From VRUE01 sp963702705 (GTDB taxonomy: Bacteria > Actinomycetota > Thermoleophilia > Solirubrobacterales > 70-9), in contig CAVPDR010000006.1 in the NCBI GenBank assembly GCA_963702705.1, positions 1 through 64,000 on the forward strand: a stretch of 64,000 bases of DNA, read 5' to 3'. The stretch's first letter is position 1. Each line of letters opens with the position of its first letter. The translations under genes were made by a program, and so were the position numbers. The notes under the pieces were generated by a model that was given only the letters and a program-made list of their open reading frames with translations, was not told where the DNA came from and did not search any database. Below are positions 48,038 through 56,088 of this stretch, one piece after another.

Positions 48038-48979
48038 ATGGGGTTGCGGGTGACGGACCGGAAGGCGACTCGAGTCATACGTGAACTTGCCGAGCGGCAG
48101 CACGGCGTGGTGGGGCACTGGCAGCTAATTGACGCCGGGGTCGGGCTCGGGGTAATACAACGACGGGCCGAGGGTGGTTTCCTGATCCAAGTCTTCCAAG
48201 GGGTTTATGCCTTGGGGCATCGGCGCCTGGATCGCCTGGGCTATTGGATGGCTGCGGTCCTGGCATCCGGGCCGGGAGCGGTTCTGTCTCACGGTAGTGC
48301 GATGGCGCTTTGGGGGATGCGGGGGCGGCGTGGTTCGGTTGAGGTGCTTCGCCGGTCAGGTGGCGTCCACCGAGACCGGAAGGAGATCCGTGTGCACCAG
48401 ACGCGCACGCTTCCCGACCATCACGTGACTGTCGAGCAGGGCATACCGGTCACGACGATCGAGCGGGCGTTGCTCGATATGGCGGGGCGTCTCGATTCGA
48501 AGCAGCTCGAGCGCTCGCTTGTGGCCGCTGATCGAAGCGGCCGCGTCAACTGGCCCGAGCTTCAGCGGCTGGTCGCGCGCGGCCGAGGAAAGAAAGGAAT
48601 CGCTCGTCTGCGCCGGGTGGCTATGGAAGTCGACCCACGAGCTGTCGATACACGCTCGCCACTGGAGGTCGACTTTCTCGCTCTTTGTCGCCAGTTTGGC
48701 CTGCCCCTGCCGCAAGTCAACGTTCTGATCGAGGGCGACCTCGTCGATTTCTTCTGGCCCGCTCACCGCGTCATCGTCGAAACCGACGGCTACGCCTATC
48801 ACCGGGACCGTCCTGCCTTCGAGAGCGATCGCGAGCGCACCGTCACCCTGACCGCCGCCGGATACGAGGTTCACCGAGCAACCCACCGGATGCTTGCCTG
48901 GAACCCCGACCCCTTCCTCGGTCTTGTCCGCCGCTCCCTTCAAACCCGAACTGCATCAAATTCTCAATCTGTCAGGTAG
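48038..48979 (+). CDS. AbiEi-like/DUF559 protein bracketed by two palindromic elements
   Basis: 313 aa from an ATG at 48038; TTG 48029, TTG 48044 and GTG 48050 are alternatives, and GGAAGGG at 48031 best fits the TTG at 48044. The N-terminal winged helix of the AbiEi antitoxin type (residues 1 to about 80, VIRELAERQHGVVGHWQLIDAG...GVYALGHRRLDRLGYWMAAVLA) is followed by a C-terminal Vsr/DUF559 PD-(D/E)xK-like domain with LVDFFWPAHRVIVETDGYAYH and RTVTLTAAGYEVHRATHR. No AbiEii toxin is adjacent. Its last nine residues (TASNSQSVR) and stop codon come from palindrome copy 5, so the original C-terminus has been replaced. Function (defence, repair or regulation) is unknown. Confidence 0.85.
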   Translation: MGLRVTDRKATRVIRELAERQHGVVGHWQLIDAGVGLGVIQRRAEGGFLIQVFQGVYALGHRRLDRLGYWMAAVLASGPGAVLSHGSAMALWGMRGRRGSVEVLRRSGGVHRDRKEIRVHQTRTLPDHHVTVEQGIPVTTIERALLDMAGRLDSKQLERSLVAADRSGRVNWPELQRLVARGRGKKGIARLRRVAMEVDPRAVDTRSPLEVDFLALCRQFGLPLPQVNVLIEGDLVDFFWPAHRVIVETDGYAYHRDRPAFESDRERTVTLTAAGYEVHRATHRMLAWNPDPFLGLVRRSLQTRTASNSQSVR

Positions 48980-48996
48980 AGAATTTGATGCAGTTC
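48948..48996. repeat. 49-bp palindromic element, copy 5, forming the end of the AbiEi/DUF559 gene
   Basis: Identical to copy 4. It is read in the third frame (ACT GCA TCA AAT), and a TAG in the loop (48977-48979) ends the protein. With CCC/GGG flanks the arms reach 48945-48999. Confidence 0.95.
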
Positions 48997-49027
48997 GGGT
49001 GGGCTCAGCTGGGAGGGCGCGAAAGGG

Positions 49028-49594
49028 TTAGTGGGCCTCGCCGCTGGCGTGGGCTGGGGGTCTGGACTCCTCGGCTAGGGAGGTGATCTCCAACGGGCCG
49101 TGGGCGGCCGCTTCGAGCACGTCGGTGGCCTCTTCGGCCGAGCGGGCGTACAGCTCCACCAGCATGTGGATCACGATCTGCTCCTCGTCGTGCTTGTGGA
49201 AGCGGACGTGGGCGAAGAACTCGCGCACGCCGGCGTCGCCGAAGGCGCCGTAGGTGAGGAACTCCGCCGCTTCGGGGCCTGAGCAGGTCTCGACCCGGTC
49301 CTGGTCGACCCGGACCGTGCAGGAGGCGACCCACGGGGTGCCGGCGACCATCCGTTCCCAGCGGTCCTCGATCGGCACGACCTGGTTGTCCTGGAAGGTC
49401 AGGTGGGGTTGGTCGTGCATGCAGTTGACGCACTGGACCAGAGCCTCCTGGACCTCGTCGATCCCCTCGCCGAGGATGCCGCTCTCCGGATCGACGCGGC
49501 GGATCGCGTCGTAGTGGATCTGGATCTCGAGGTTCTGCGACCAGCAGCGGTAGCAGCGCAGCCAGGCAGAGCGGTCTCCGTTCAGCTCACTCAT
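49028..49594 (-). CDS. Zinc-ribbon-like hypothetical protein downstream of ethylmalonyl-CoA mutase
   Basis: 188 aa from the ATG at 49592-49594 (MSELNGDRSAWLRCYRCWSQN). Two CxxC pairs, CYRC (about residue 14) and CVNC (about 55), could bind a zinc ion. The rest is an acidic alpha/beta region with HVRFHKHDEEQIVIHMLVELYARSAEEA, His-rich in one stretch. No family recognised. It lies 76 bp downstream of ecm on the same strand, so it is probably co-transcribed; a role as accessory factor for the B12 enzyme is only a guess. Confidence 0.78.
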   Translation of the reverse strand: MSELNGDRSAWLRCYRCWSQNLEIQIHYDAIRRVDPESGILGEGIDEVQEALVQCVNCMHDQPHLTFQDNQVVPIEDRWERMVAGTPWVASCTVRVDQDRVETCSGPEAAEFLTYGAFGDAGVREFFAHVRFHKHDEEQIVIHMLVELYARSAEEATDVLEAAAHGPLEITSLAEESRPPAHASGEAH

Positions 49595-49670
49595 CGCTTC
49601 ATTGTCGCGGGTCCGTCGCTTCGGCGCTATAGACGATCGACGAAGTTGCGCGATCCGGCGTCGAGGGCGA

Positions 49671-51665
49671 TCAGGCCGCGGTCGGTGCTTTGGCCCGGCG
49701 GCCGACGAGGTCGACGATCTCGCCCATGATCTTGTTGATGTCGAAGTCCTTCGGCGTGTAGACGCCGTCGACACCGGCGCTGCGCAGGCGCTCGGCATCG
49801 ACGGCGGGAATGATCCCGCCGACCACCACCGGCACGGCGACGTCCTCTGCCCTGAGCAGGCGCACGACCTCGGGGATCAGCTCGAGGTGGGAGCCGGAGA
49901 GGATTGAGAGGCCGACCACGTCGACGTCCTCCTGCAGCGCCGACTCGGCGATCTCCTCGGGGGTCAGCCTGATGCCCTGGTAGATCACCTCCATGCCGGC
50001 GTCGCGGGCGCGCAGTGCGATCTGCTCGGAGCCGTTGGAGTGTCCGTCGAGGCCGGGCTTGCCGACCAGGATCTTGATCCTGTGGCCGATCTGCTCGGAG
50101 ACCTCGTCGACCTTGGCGCGGATCGCCTCCAACTGCTCGCGATCGGCGGCCGGTGCCGCCCCGCTGACGCCGGTCGGGCCGCGGTAGGCGCCGAAGGCCT
50201 CGCGCAGCACCTCGGCCCACTCTCCCGTCGTGGCACCCGCCTTGGCGGCGGCGATCGTCGCCGGCATGATGTTCTGACCGTCGTCGGCGGCGACGCGGCC
50301 GAGCTCGGCCAGCGCAGCCTGCACGGCGTTCTCGTCGCGCTCGGCCTTCCACTGCTCCAGCGCCTCGACCCGCTCGCGCTCGACCTCGGGGTCCGGGGTG
50401 AGGATGCCGCCGTCGGCGCCCGCGGTCAGCGGCGAGTCCTCGCTCTCGGTGAAGCTGTTCTGGCCGACCACCTTGAGCTCGCCGCTCTCGATTCGTGCAA
50501 CCCGTTCGCGATGGGACTCGACCAGGCGCGCCTTCATGTAGGGGACCGCTGCGACCGCGCCGCCGTGCTCCTCGACCACGGCCATCTCTGCTCGCGCGCC
50601 CTCGGTCAGCTCCTCGACCAGGCCGTCCATCACCACCGAGCCCTCGAAGATGTCGGGGTACTCGAGCAGATCGGTCTCGTTGGCCAGCACCTGCTGGATC
50701 CGCAGGCTCCACTGCTGGTCCCAGGGGCGGGGGAGGCCCATCGCCTCGTTCCAGGCGGGCAGCTGCAGGGCGCGGGCGCGGGCGTCGCGGCTCAGCGTCA
50801 CAGCCAGCGCCTCCAGCACGATGCGCTGGATGTTGTTCTCGGGCTGGGCCTCGGTCAGGCCGAGGCTGTTGACCTGGACGCCGTAGCGGAAGCGCAGCAT
50901 CTTCTCGTCAGTGACGCCGTAGCGCTCGCGGCCGATCTCGTTCCAGAGCCGGCCCATCGTGCGCAGCTTGCCGATCTCCTCGATCAGGCGGATGCCGGCG
51001 TTGACGAAAAAGGAGATGCGGCCGAAGACCTTCGGGAAGTCGGCGTCGGCGACCTGGCCGCGCGCCTTGACCTCGTCGAGCACGGCGATCCCGGTCGAGA
51101 GCGCGTAGGCGATCTCCTGCACGGGCGTTGCGCCCGCCTCCTGCAGGTGGTAGCTGCAGATGTTGGTCGGGTTCCAGCTCGGCACCTCGTTGACGCTGAA
51201 GGCGACCATGTCGGCGATCAGCCGCATCGAGGGCTCGGGCGGAAAGGCGTAGGTGCCGCGCGAGAGGTACTCCTTGATGATGTCGTTCTGAGTCGTGCCC
51301 TTGAGTTTTTCGCGCGCGACCCCGTTCTCCTCAGCGACGGTGACGTAGAGGCCGAGCAGCCAGGCTGCGGTCGCGTTGATCGTCATCGAGGTGTTCATCT
51401 CGTCGAGCGGGATCCCGTCCAGAAGTTGATGCATGTCGCCCTTGTGGGCGACCGAGACGCCGACCTTGCCGACCTCGCCGCGGGCGAGGACGTGGTCGGG
51501 GTCATAGCCGGTCTGGGTCGGCAGGTCGAAGGCGATCGAGAGGCCGGTCTGGCCCTTGGCGAGATTGCCGCGGTAGAGCTCGTTGGAGCGCTTGGCGTCG
51601 GAGTGACCGGCGTAGGTGCGCATCACCCAGGGGCGGTCGCGCTCGGGAAGGCGGTGCTCGCTCAT
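49671..51665 (-). CDS. ecm: Ethylmalonyl-CoA mutase (B12-dependent)
   Basis: 664 aa from the ATG at 51663-51665 (MSEHRLPERDRPWVMRTYAGHS). The N-terminal TIM-barrel mutase domain carries RTYAGHSDAKRSNELYRGNLAKGQTGLSIAFDLPTQTGYD-type signatures, MNTSMTINATAAWLLGLY, and ICSYHLQEAGATPVQE. The C-terminal B12-binding domain has the base-off DxHxxG motif in KPGLDGHSNGSEQIA and GLSILSGSHLELIP. Both domains in one chain of this length, with HSDAK in place of the methylmalonyl-CoA mutase sequence, fit the Ecm clade. It isomerises (2R)-ethylmalonyl-CoA to methylsuccinyl-CoA using adenosylcobalamin. Methylmalonyl-CoA mutase is the alternative; the CCR gene 5 kb away argues for Ecm. Confidence 0.92.
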   Translation of the reverse strand: MSEHRLPERDRPWVMRTYAGHSDAKRSNELYRGNLAKGQTGLSIAFDLPTQTGYDPDHVLARGEVGKVGVSVAHKGDMHQLLDGIPLDEMNTSMTINATAAWLLGLYVTVAEENGVAREKLKGTTQNDIIKEYLSRGTYAFPPEPSMRLIADMVAFSVNEVPSWNPTNICSYHLQEAGATPVQEIAYALSTGIAVLDEVKARGQVADADFPKVFGRISFFVNAGIRLIEEIGKLRTMGRLWNEIGRERYGVTDEKMLRFRYGVQVNSLGLTEAQPENNIQRIVLEALAVTLSRDARARALQLPAWNEAMGLPRPWDQQWSLRIQQVLANETDLLEYPDIFEGSVVMDGLVEELTEGARAEMAVVEEHGGAVAAVPYMKARLVESHRERVARIESGELKVVGQNSFTESEDSPLTAGADGGILTPDPEVERERVEALEQWKAERDENAVQAALAELGRVAADDGQNIMPATIAAAKAGATTGEWAEVLREAFGAYRGPTGVSGAAPAADREQLEAIRAKVDEVSEQIGHRIKILVGKPGLDGHSNGSEQIALRARDAGMEVIYQGIRLTPEEIAESALQEDVDVVGLSILSGSHLELIPEVVRLLRAEDVAVPVVVGGIIPAVDAERLRSAGVDGVYTPKDFDINKIMGEIVDLVGRRAKAPTAA

Positions 51666-51757
51666 CTCGCCAATGATATTTGGCCCGGACCGAAATCCGC
51701 CGTTCATGCGCAGCTGGGCCGCAGCTTTCTCCCTGGGCTGTGTTTAGGCTGCGAGTC

Positions 51758-52453
51758 GTGAGACTGCTGCGTACAGCCGTTTTTGCCCTGCTGCTCGCCG
51801 GCACGTTGGCCTTTGCTTCGAGCGCCGGCGCGGCGCTGATCGGCATCTATCGCAACAACATGGAGTCGAAGAGCCAGCTCGCCCAGGTGGTGAAGCTCTC
51901 GGGCAAGCGCTGCGCCCGCAGCGGCTCGGGGGGCGCCTTCCAGATCGTCGTTGGCAAGGAAACCAAGGAGTGCTCCTACCGCACGCCGGTCCTCGGTCGC
52001 GACCTCGAGATCGCGGCCACCGAGCGTCTGCTCAGCACCACGCCGAAGCCTGTCCTTCGCTCGGCCTATCTCGCCGTGGACCTGAGGGCCGGGGGCGGCG
52101 CTCGCTACCAGCTCGCCGTCTTCCCGCTGCAGCGCAAGGCACAAATCCGCAAGGTGCTGACCGACGGCACGGTCGAATACCTCGATATCGAGAAGAACGT
52201 CGCCGAGATCGGCGGCGCCGACAAAGCCAACCAGCTGCGGCTGCGCGCCTTTAACGTGACCTCGGGCGAAGGGCGGGGCAACTGTCAGCTGCTTGCTTTC
52301 GTCGGCGGCAAACTGGTCGCCGAATCAACCGACGAAGGGGCTGGGGACCTGACCGGAAGTGCGTCTGGGTTCTCGGTCGGCTCGACCAAGAACGCCAAGG
52401 GCGCGCACGCCAGCGTCGATGACGTCGTCGTGCGCGTTCCCAGCCCGTTCTAG
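51758..52453 (+). CDS. Secreted protein of unknown function
   Basis: 231 aa from a GTG at 51758 (MRLLRTAVFALLLAGTLAFASSAGA), giving a clean Sec signal peptide; longer frames run into ecm's promoter. The mature part is beta-rich with four cysteines (GKRCARSG, KECSYRT, GNCQLLAF and others) and ends with SASGFSVGSTKNAKGAHASVDDVVVRVP, reminiscent of concanavalin-like lectin folds. No catalytic motif seen. Its stop and that of the convergent regulator share the bases CTAG (52450-52453). Confidence 0.78.
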   Translation: MRLLRTAVFALLLAGTLAFASSAGAALIGIYRNNMESKSQLAQVVKLSGKRCARSGSGGAFQIVVGKETKECSYRTPVLGRDLEIAATERLLSTTPKPVLRSAYLAVDLRAGGGARYQLAVFPLQRKAQIRKVLTDGTVEYLDIEKNVAEIGGADKANQLRLRAFNVTSGEGRGNCQLLAFVGGKLVAESTDEGAGDLTGSASGFSVGSTKNAKGAHASVDDVVVRVPSPF

Positions 52454-52719
52454 CAGCCCTTCTCCTGGGTCAGGTCGACGACGCGGTAGATGTGTTCGAT
52501 CGCGCCACGGCGCTGCTTCGTCTCAGCCAGCTCGATGCAACCCAATTTGCGCAGTACCCGCACGTGGTAGGCGACACCGCGAACGTCGAGGCCGAGCTCG
52601 CCGGCGATCGCCTTGGGGCTGGCGACGCCTTCACCGATCAGGGCCAGGGCGCGTGCTCGCAGTGGGCTGGACAGGGCCTTGGCTAGGCGCTGGTCGATCG
52701 AAAGTGGATGCGGTGCCAT
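52450..52719 (-). CDS. Small winged-helix (ArsR-like) transcriptional regulator
   Basis: 89 aa from the ATG at 52717-52719. A single winged helix: LAKALSSPLRARALALIGEGVASPKAIAGELGLDVRGVAYHVRVLRKLGCIELAETKQRRGAIEHIYRV, with recognition helix DVRGVAYHVRVL and a wing ending in the hairpin IEHIYRV. No cysteine metal site is evident. An inverted repeat 53 bp upstream (52772-52790) may be its operator. Target unknown. Confidence 0.85.
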   Translation of the reverse strand: MAPHPLSIDQRLAKALSSPLRARALALIGEGVASPKAIAGELGLDVRGVAYHVRVLRKLGCIELAETKQRRGAIEHIYRVVDLTQEKGC

Positions 52720-52771
52720 CGCGATCCGGATCTCCTGGTCGATTTCTCGGCTTGCTGGCCAGTCTACGGCA

Positions 52772-52790
52772 TAACTAATTTGAGTAGTTA
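52772..52790. promoter_or_regulatory. Putative operator of the winged-helix regulator
   Basis: TAACTA-ATTTGAG-TAGTTA, a 6-bp inverted repeat with a 7-nt spacer in an AT-rich patch (about 52770-52805) between this gene and clpS. It could control both. Confidence 0.45.
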
Positions 52791-52876
52791 AGTAGACTTT
52801 AAATCGAGCGGGTATTCGGGTGCAAGGACGGCTGGACGTTTTCCCGAGCGGGATGAACTCCCGCATAATGCGGGTG

Positions 52877-53167
52877 ATGTCGACGACGACCGTGGAGAGG
52901 CCCCGCATCGACGGGCCGGGTTCCGGCCTGGGCGGGGACTGGCGTGTGATCGTCCGCAATGACAACCACAACACCTTCGATCACGTTGCCGAGACCCTGG
53001 CGCGGGTGTTGCCCGGTGTCACCGTGGAGCAGGGCCACAAGTTCGCCGAGAGCATCGACAGCAAGGGCCAGGCGATCGTCTGGTCGGGGCCGCGCGAGCC
53101 GGCCGAGCACTACTGGCAGCAGCTCGAGGCGGCCGGCCTGACGATGGCGCCGCTGGAGCGCTCGTGA
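52877..53167 (+). CDS. clpS: ATP-dependent Clp protease adaptor
   Basis: 96 aa from the ATG at 52877. The ClpS core is clear: WRVIVRNDNHNTFDHVAETLARVLPGVTVEQGHKFAESIDSKGQAIVWSG, with the NDxxNTFxHV motif and the hydrophobic/acidic pocket for N-degron binding. It delivers N-end-rule substrates to ClpAP/ClpCP. Its stop overlaps the start of the following secreted sugar dehydrogenase gene (GTGA), an unexpected coupling. Confidence 0.9.
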   Translation: MSTTTVERPRIDGPGSGLGGDWRVIVRNDNHNTFDHVAETLARVLPGVTVEQGHKFAESIDSKGQAIVWSGPREPAEHYWQQLEAAGLTMAPLERS

Positions 53168-55773
53168 GGGTGCCGGGGCGGACGGCGGTTGCGGGTGCAC
53201 TTGTGTGGCTCGGTCTCGCCCTTGCGGGTCCTGCCGCGGCGGGCGCCGAACCGGTGTTGCCGAGCGGGTTTCAGGAGACGACGGTGCCGTTCGAAGGGCT
53301 GACGCCCGGCCAGGGCCTGGAAGAACCGACCGCCTTCCGCTTCGCTCCCGACGGCAAGGTCTTCGTCGCCGAGAAGTCCGGCAAGATCCTCGTCTACGAC
53401 AGCCTCGCGGATCACGAACCGACGCTCTTCGCCGACCTGCGCACCGAGGTCTACAACGCCAACGACCGTGGCCTGCTGGGCCTCGCGCTGGACCCACAGT
53501 TCTCGCCGGCCCATCCCTACGTCTACGTCCTCTATGCCTATGACGCGCCGCCGGGGCATGAAGCGCCGTATTGGGGCAAAGCCAAAGAAGATGGCGACCC
53601 CTGTCCGGAACCGCCCGGGTCCGAAACCGACGGCTGCGTGATTCAGGGCCGGCTCTCGCGCCTCACCGCCGACCTCGGCACCGACAAATCGATCGCAGAG
53701 AAACCGATGATCACCGACTGGTGCCAGCAGTTTTCCTCGCACTCGGTTGGCGACCTGCAGTTCGACGCCGAAGGAAACCTCTGGGCCAGTGGTGGCGAGG
53801 GCGCCAGCTTCACCAAGGTCGATTGGGGTCAGTACGGGTTTCCGGACCTGAATCCCTGCGGGGACCCGCCGGCGGGCTTCGGGGTCGAAGAGACGCCGCC
53901 CTTCAGCGAAGGCGGCGCGCTGCGCGCGCAGAACCTCAAGACCCTCAGCGGCGCGTTGATCCGCATCGACCCGGAAACGGGACAGGGCGTGCCCGCCAAC
54001 CCGCTGTTCGGGAGCCTCAACGCGAACGAACGCAGGATCGTCGCCAAGGGCTTTCGCAACCCGTTCCGCTTCGTGATCGATTCCGTGACAAAAGAAATCT
54101 ACGTCGACAACGTCGGTTCCTCGGTCTTCGAGGAGATCGACCGCCTCGTGCCCTCGCCGAGCTCCGTCTACAACTCCGGTTGGCCCTGCTACGAGGGCCC
54201 TGAACGGCGCGAACTGTACGAGTTCCGCGGCCTGGAAGTGTGCGAACACCTCTACGGCAACCCATCGCTGACCTCGCAGCCGCTCTTCTACTACTCGCAC
54301 GAATCCGGGGTCACACCCGAAGATCCCTGCCCTTACTCGGAAGGCGCGGCAATCGGCGGGCTCGCCTTCTACGAGGGCAACGAATACCCCGGTTTCCACG
54401 GCGCGCTCTTTTTCGCCGACGCGGTGCGTGGCTGCATCTACGTGATGCGGGTGGGCGAAGACGGTCGGCCCGATCCCTCCAAGGTAGAACCCTTTCTTAC
54501 CGACGGCGGTTTCTATCCCGGAGTCGATATCGAGGTCGGCCCCGAAGGCGACCTCTATTACGCGAGCCTTTACACCGATGAAAACGGGGAATACGGCCCG
54601 GGGGCTATCCACCGGATCCACTACGACCCGAACGCGCCGCGGGCCAAGCTGAAAGCCGACCAGGTCTTCGGTCCGCTGACGCTGACTGTGCACTTCGATG
54701 CGAGCGAATCGAGCGGCCCCTCAGGTCAGCCGCTCGAATACGAATGGGATCTGAACGGCGACGGCAAATTCGACTTGCCGACGAGCGCGAGCACGGCGAC
54801 CGAAAGCTACAAAACCGCTGTCAACCGGACCGCTTCGGTGAGAGTGATGGACCAGGGCCACGACAGCGTCGCGCAGCTCACGGTGTACCCCGGCGACAGT
54901 CCGCCACAGCCGAAAATCGTAAAACCGAGCGACGGATCGCGGTGGAGCGTCGGCGAGCCGATCGAATTCGCCGGCAGCGCGACCGAAGGCGCCGGCGAAC
55001 CTCTCGACAAAGCCCGTCTGTACTGGCGCTCGCGCCTGTTCCACTGCCCGGGCGGGCCGCAGTCGTGCCACGCCCACCCGCTGCAGGTCTTTCCGGCCCT
55101 GGAATCCGGAACTCTGATCGGGCCCGATCACGATCTGCCATCTCATATCGAACTGACACTGACCGCGACCGACGCACGCGGGCTCTCGGCGACGAAAAAG
55201 GTCGAAATCTTCCCTCGCGTCGCCGACCTCACGATCAAGTCCGATCCTCCCGGCCTGACGCTCTCGGCGGGGCTCGAGACCGCGAAGACGCCGTTCGCGA
55301 TCGAAGCGATCGAAAACTCGAAGGTGACGATCTCGGCCCCGCAAACGGTCGAGTCGGGTGGGGTGACGTACGCCTGGGCGGGCTGGTCCGACGGTGGGGC
55401 GCGATCGCATCAGGTCGTCGCAAAAGCCGCGACCACCTACACGGCGACCTACTCGACACCCGGCACGCCGACTCCGCCGTCGGGGAAAAAGGTTCCGCCC
55501 AAGACCAAGCTCGGCATGCACCCGCCCAAAACCACGATGCGGAGGAGCGCGAAGTTCTCGTTCTCCTCAGATCAACGAGGCTCGAAGTTCCGCTGCAAAC
55601 TGGACGGCAAGCCCTACAAGCCGTGCCGGTCCCCGGCTGTCTACAAAGGTCTGCGGCCGAAGGGCCACGTCTTCTCGGTCTTTGCACTCAGCGCCGCGGG
55701 TGTCGCTGACTCGAGCCCGGCGACCTTTCGCTGGACAGTCAAGCCGAAGCCGAAGCCGAAGCCGAAGCGCTAG
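53164..55773 (+). CDS. Secreted glucose/sorbosone dehydrogenase-like PQQ beta-propeller with PKD and Ig-like domains
   Basis: 869 aa, GTG start overlapping clpS. Signal peptide (GALVWLGLALAGPAAAGA). The six-bladed beta-propeller of the GSDH family (about residues 35-480) includes FRFAPDGKVFVAEKSGKILVYD, DRGLLGLALDPQFSPAHPYVYVLY, SHSVGDLQFDAEGNLWASGGEG and VAKGFRNPFRFVID. Then a PKD-like domain (YEWDLNGDGKFD), Ig-like and bacterial repeat domains (VADLTIKSDPPGLTLSAG, TYAWAGWSDGGARSHQV), a Cys-rich module (KFRCKLDGKPYKPCRSP) and a (KP)n tail ending KPKPKPKPKR. PQQ-dependent aldose oxidation outside the cell is likely; the wall-binding role of the tail is a guess. Confidence 0.88.
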   Translation: MRVPGRTAVAGALVWLGLALAGPAAAGAEPVLPSGFQETTVPFEGLTPGQGLEEPTAFRFAPDGKVFVAEKSGKILVYDSLADHEPTLFADLRTEVYNANDRGLLGLALDPQFSPAHPYVYVLYAYDAPPGHEAPYWGKAKEDGDPCPEPPGSETDGCVIQGRLSRLTADLGTDKSIAEKPMITDWCQQFSSHSVGDLQFDAEGNLWASGGEGASFTKVDWGQYGFPDLNPCGDPPAGFGVEETPPFSEGGALRAQNLKTLSGALIRIDPETGQGVPANPLFGSLNANERRIVAKGFRNPFRFVIDSVTKEIYVDNVGSSVFEEIDRLVPSPSSVYNSGWPCYEGPERRELYEFRGLEVCEHLYGNPSLTSQPLFYYSHESGVTPEDPCPYSEGAAIGGLAFYEGNEYPGFHGALFFADAVRGCIYVMRVGEDGRPDPSKVEPFLTDGGFYPGVDIEVGPEGDLYYASLYTDENGEYGPGAIHRIHYDPNAPRAKLKADQVFGPLTLTVHFDASESSGPSGQPLEYEWDLNGDGKFDLPTSASTATESYKTAVNRTASVRVMDQGHDSVAQLTVYPGDSPPQPKIVKPSDGSRWSVGEPIEFAGSATEGAGEPLDKARLYWRSRLFHCPGGPQSCHAHPLQVFPALESGTLIGPDHDLPSHIELTLTATDARGLSATKKVEIFPRVADLTIKSDPPGLTLSAGLETAKTPFAIEAIENSKVTISAPQTVESGGVTYAWAGWSDGGARSHQVVAKAATTYTATYSTPGTPTPPSGKKVPPKTKLGMHPPKTTMRRSAKFSFSSDQRGSKFRCKLDGKPYKPCRSPAVYKGLRPKGHVFSVFALSAAGVADSSPATFRWTVKPKPKPKPKR

Positions 55774-55794
55774 CGGCCGGCCTTCGAGCGGGCG

Positions 55795-56088
55795 CTACTC
55801 GGCGGCGAGCAACGTGTGCCAGGAGGGCAGCAGCGGCAGGTCGTAGAGGTCGATCACGGCGGTGCGGGCGGTCTCGATCTCCTCCGAGAACCAGTAGCGC
55901 TCGAAGTCGGAGCGGCTCTCCCAGACCGAGGTTTGGCGGAAGGCGAGCGGGTCGTCGGTCGAGCGGGTCAGCGACCAGCTCTTGGCGCCGAAGGCGGGCA
56001 TCCGCGCCGCCGCGTCCTCCCAGACGTCGAGCCAGCGGTCGGCCCGAAAGGGGGCGATGTGCCAGTCCAGTACGCATACCTCGCTCAT
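55795..56088 (-). CDS. Small antibiotic-biosynthesis-monooxygenase-like protein coupled to CCR
   Basis: 97 aa, ATG overlapping the CCR stop (TGATG). Ferredoxin-like alpha/beta dimer fold suggested by VCVLDWHIAPFRADRWLDVWEDAAARMPAFGAKSWSLTRSTDDPLAFRQTSVWESRSDFERYWFS, the ABM/DUF3291-like pattern ending in a WxSRSDFERYW motif. Catalytic role unclear. Coupling suggests a function with CCR or its NADPH/CO2 chemistry. Confidence 0.7.
   Translation of the reverse strand: MSEVCVLDWHIAPFRADRWLDVWEDAAARMPAFGAKSWSLTRSTDDPLAFRQTSVWESRSDFERYWFSEEIETARTAVIDLYDLPLLPSWHTLLAAE

Noticed and set aside
987..48996. 49-bp palindromes as integron attC sites or REP/RAYT elements
   Set aside because: No integrase or RAYT (Y1 transposase) gene in the window, no attC core sites, and arms are perfect rather than bulged as in REPs; in-ORF location is atypical for both.
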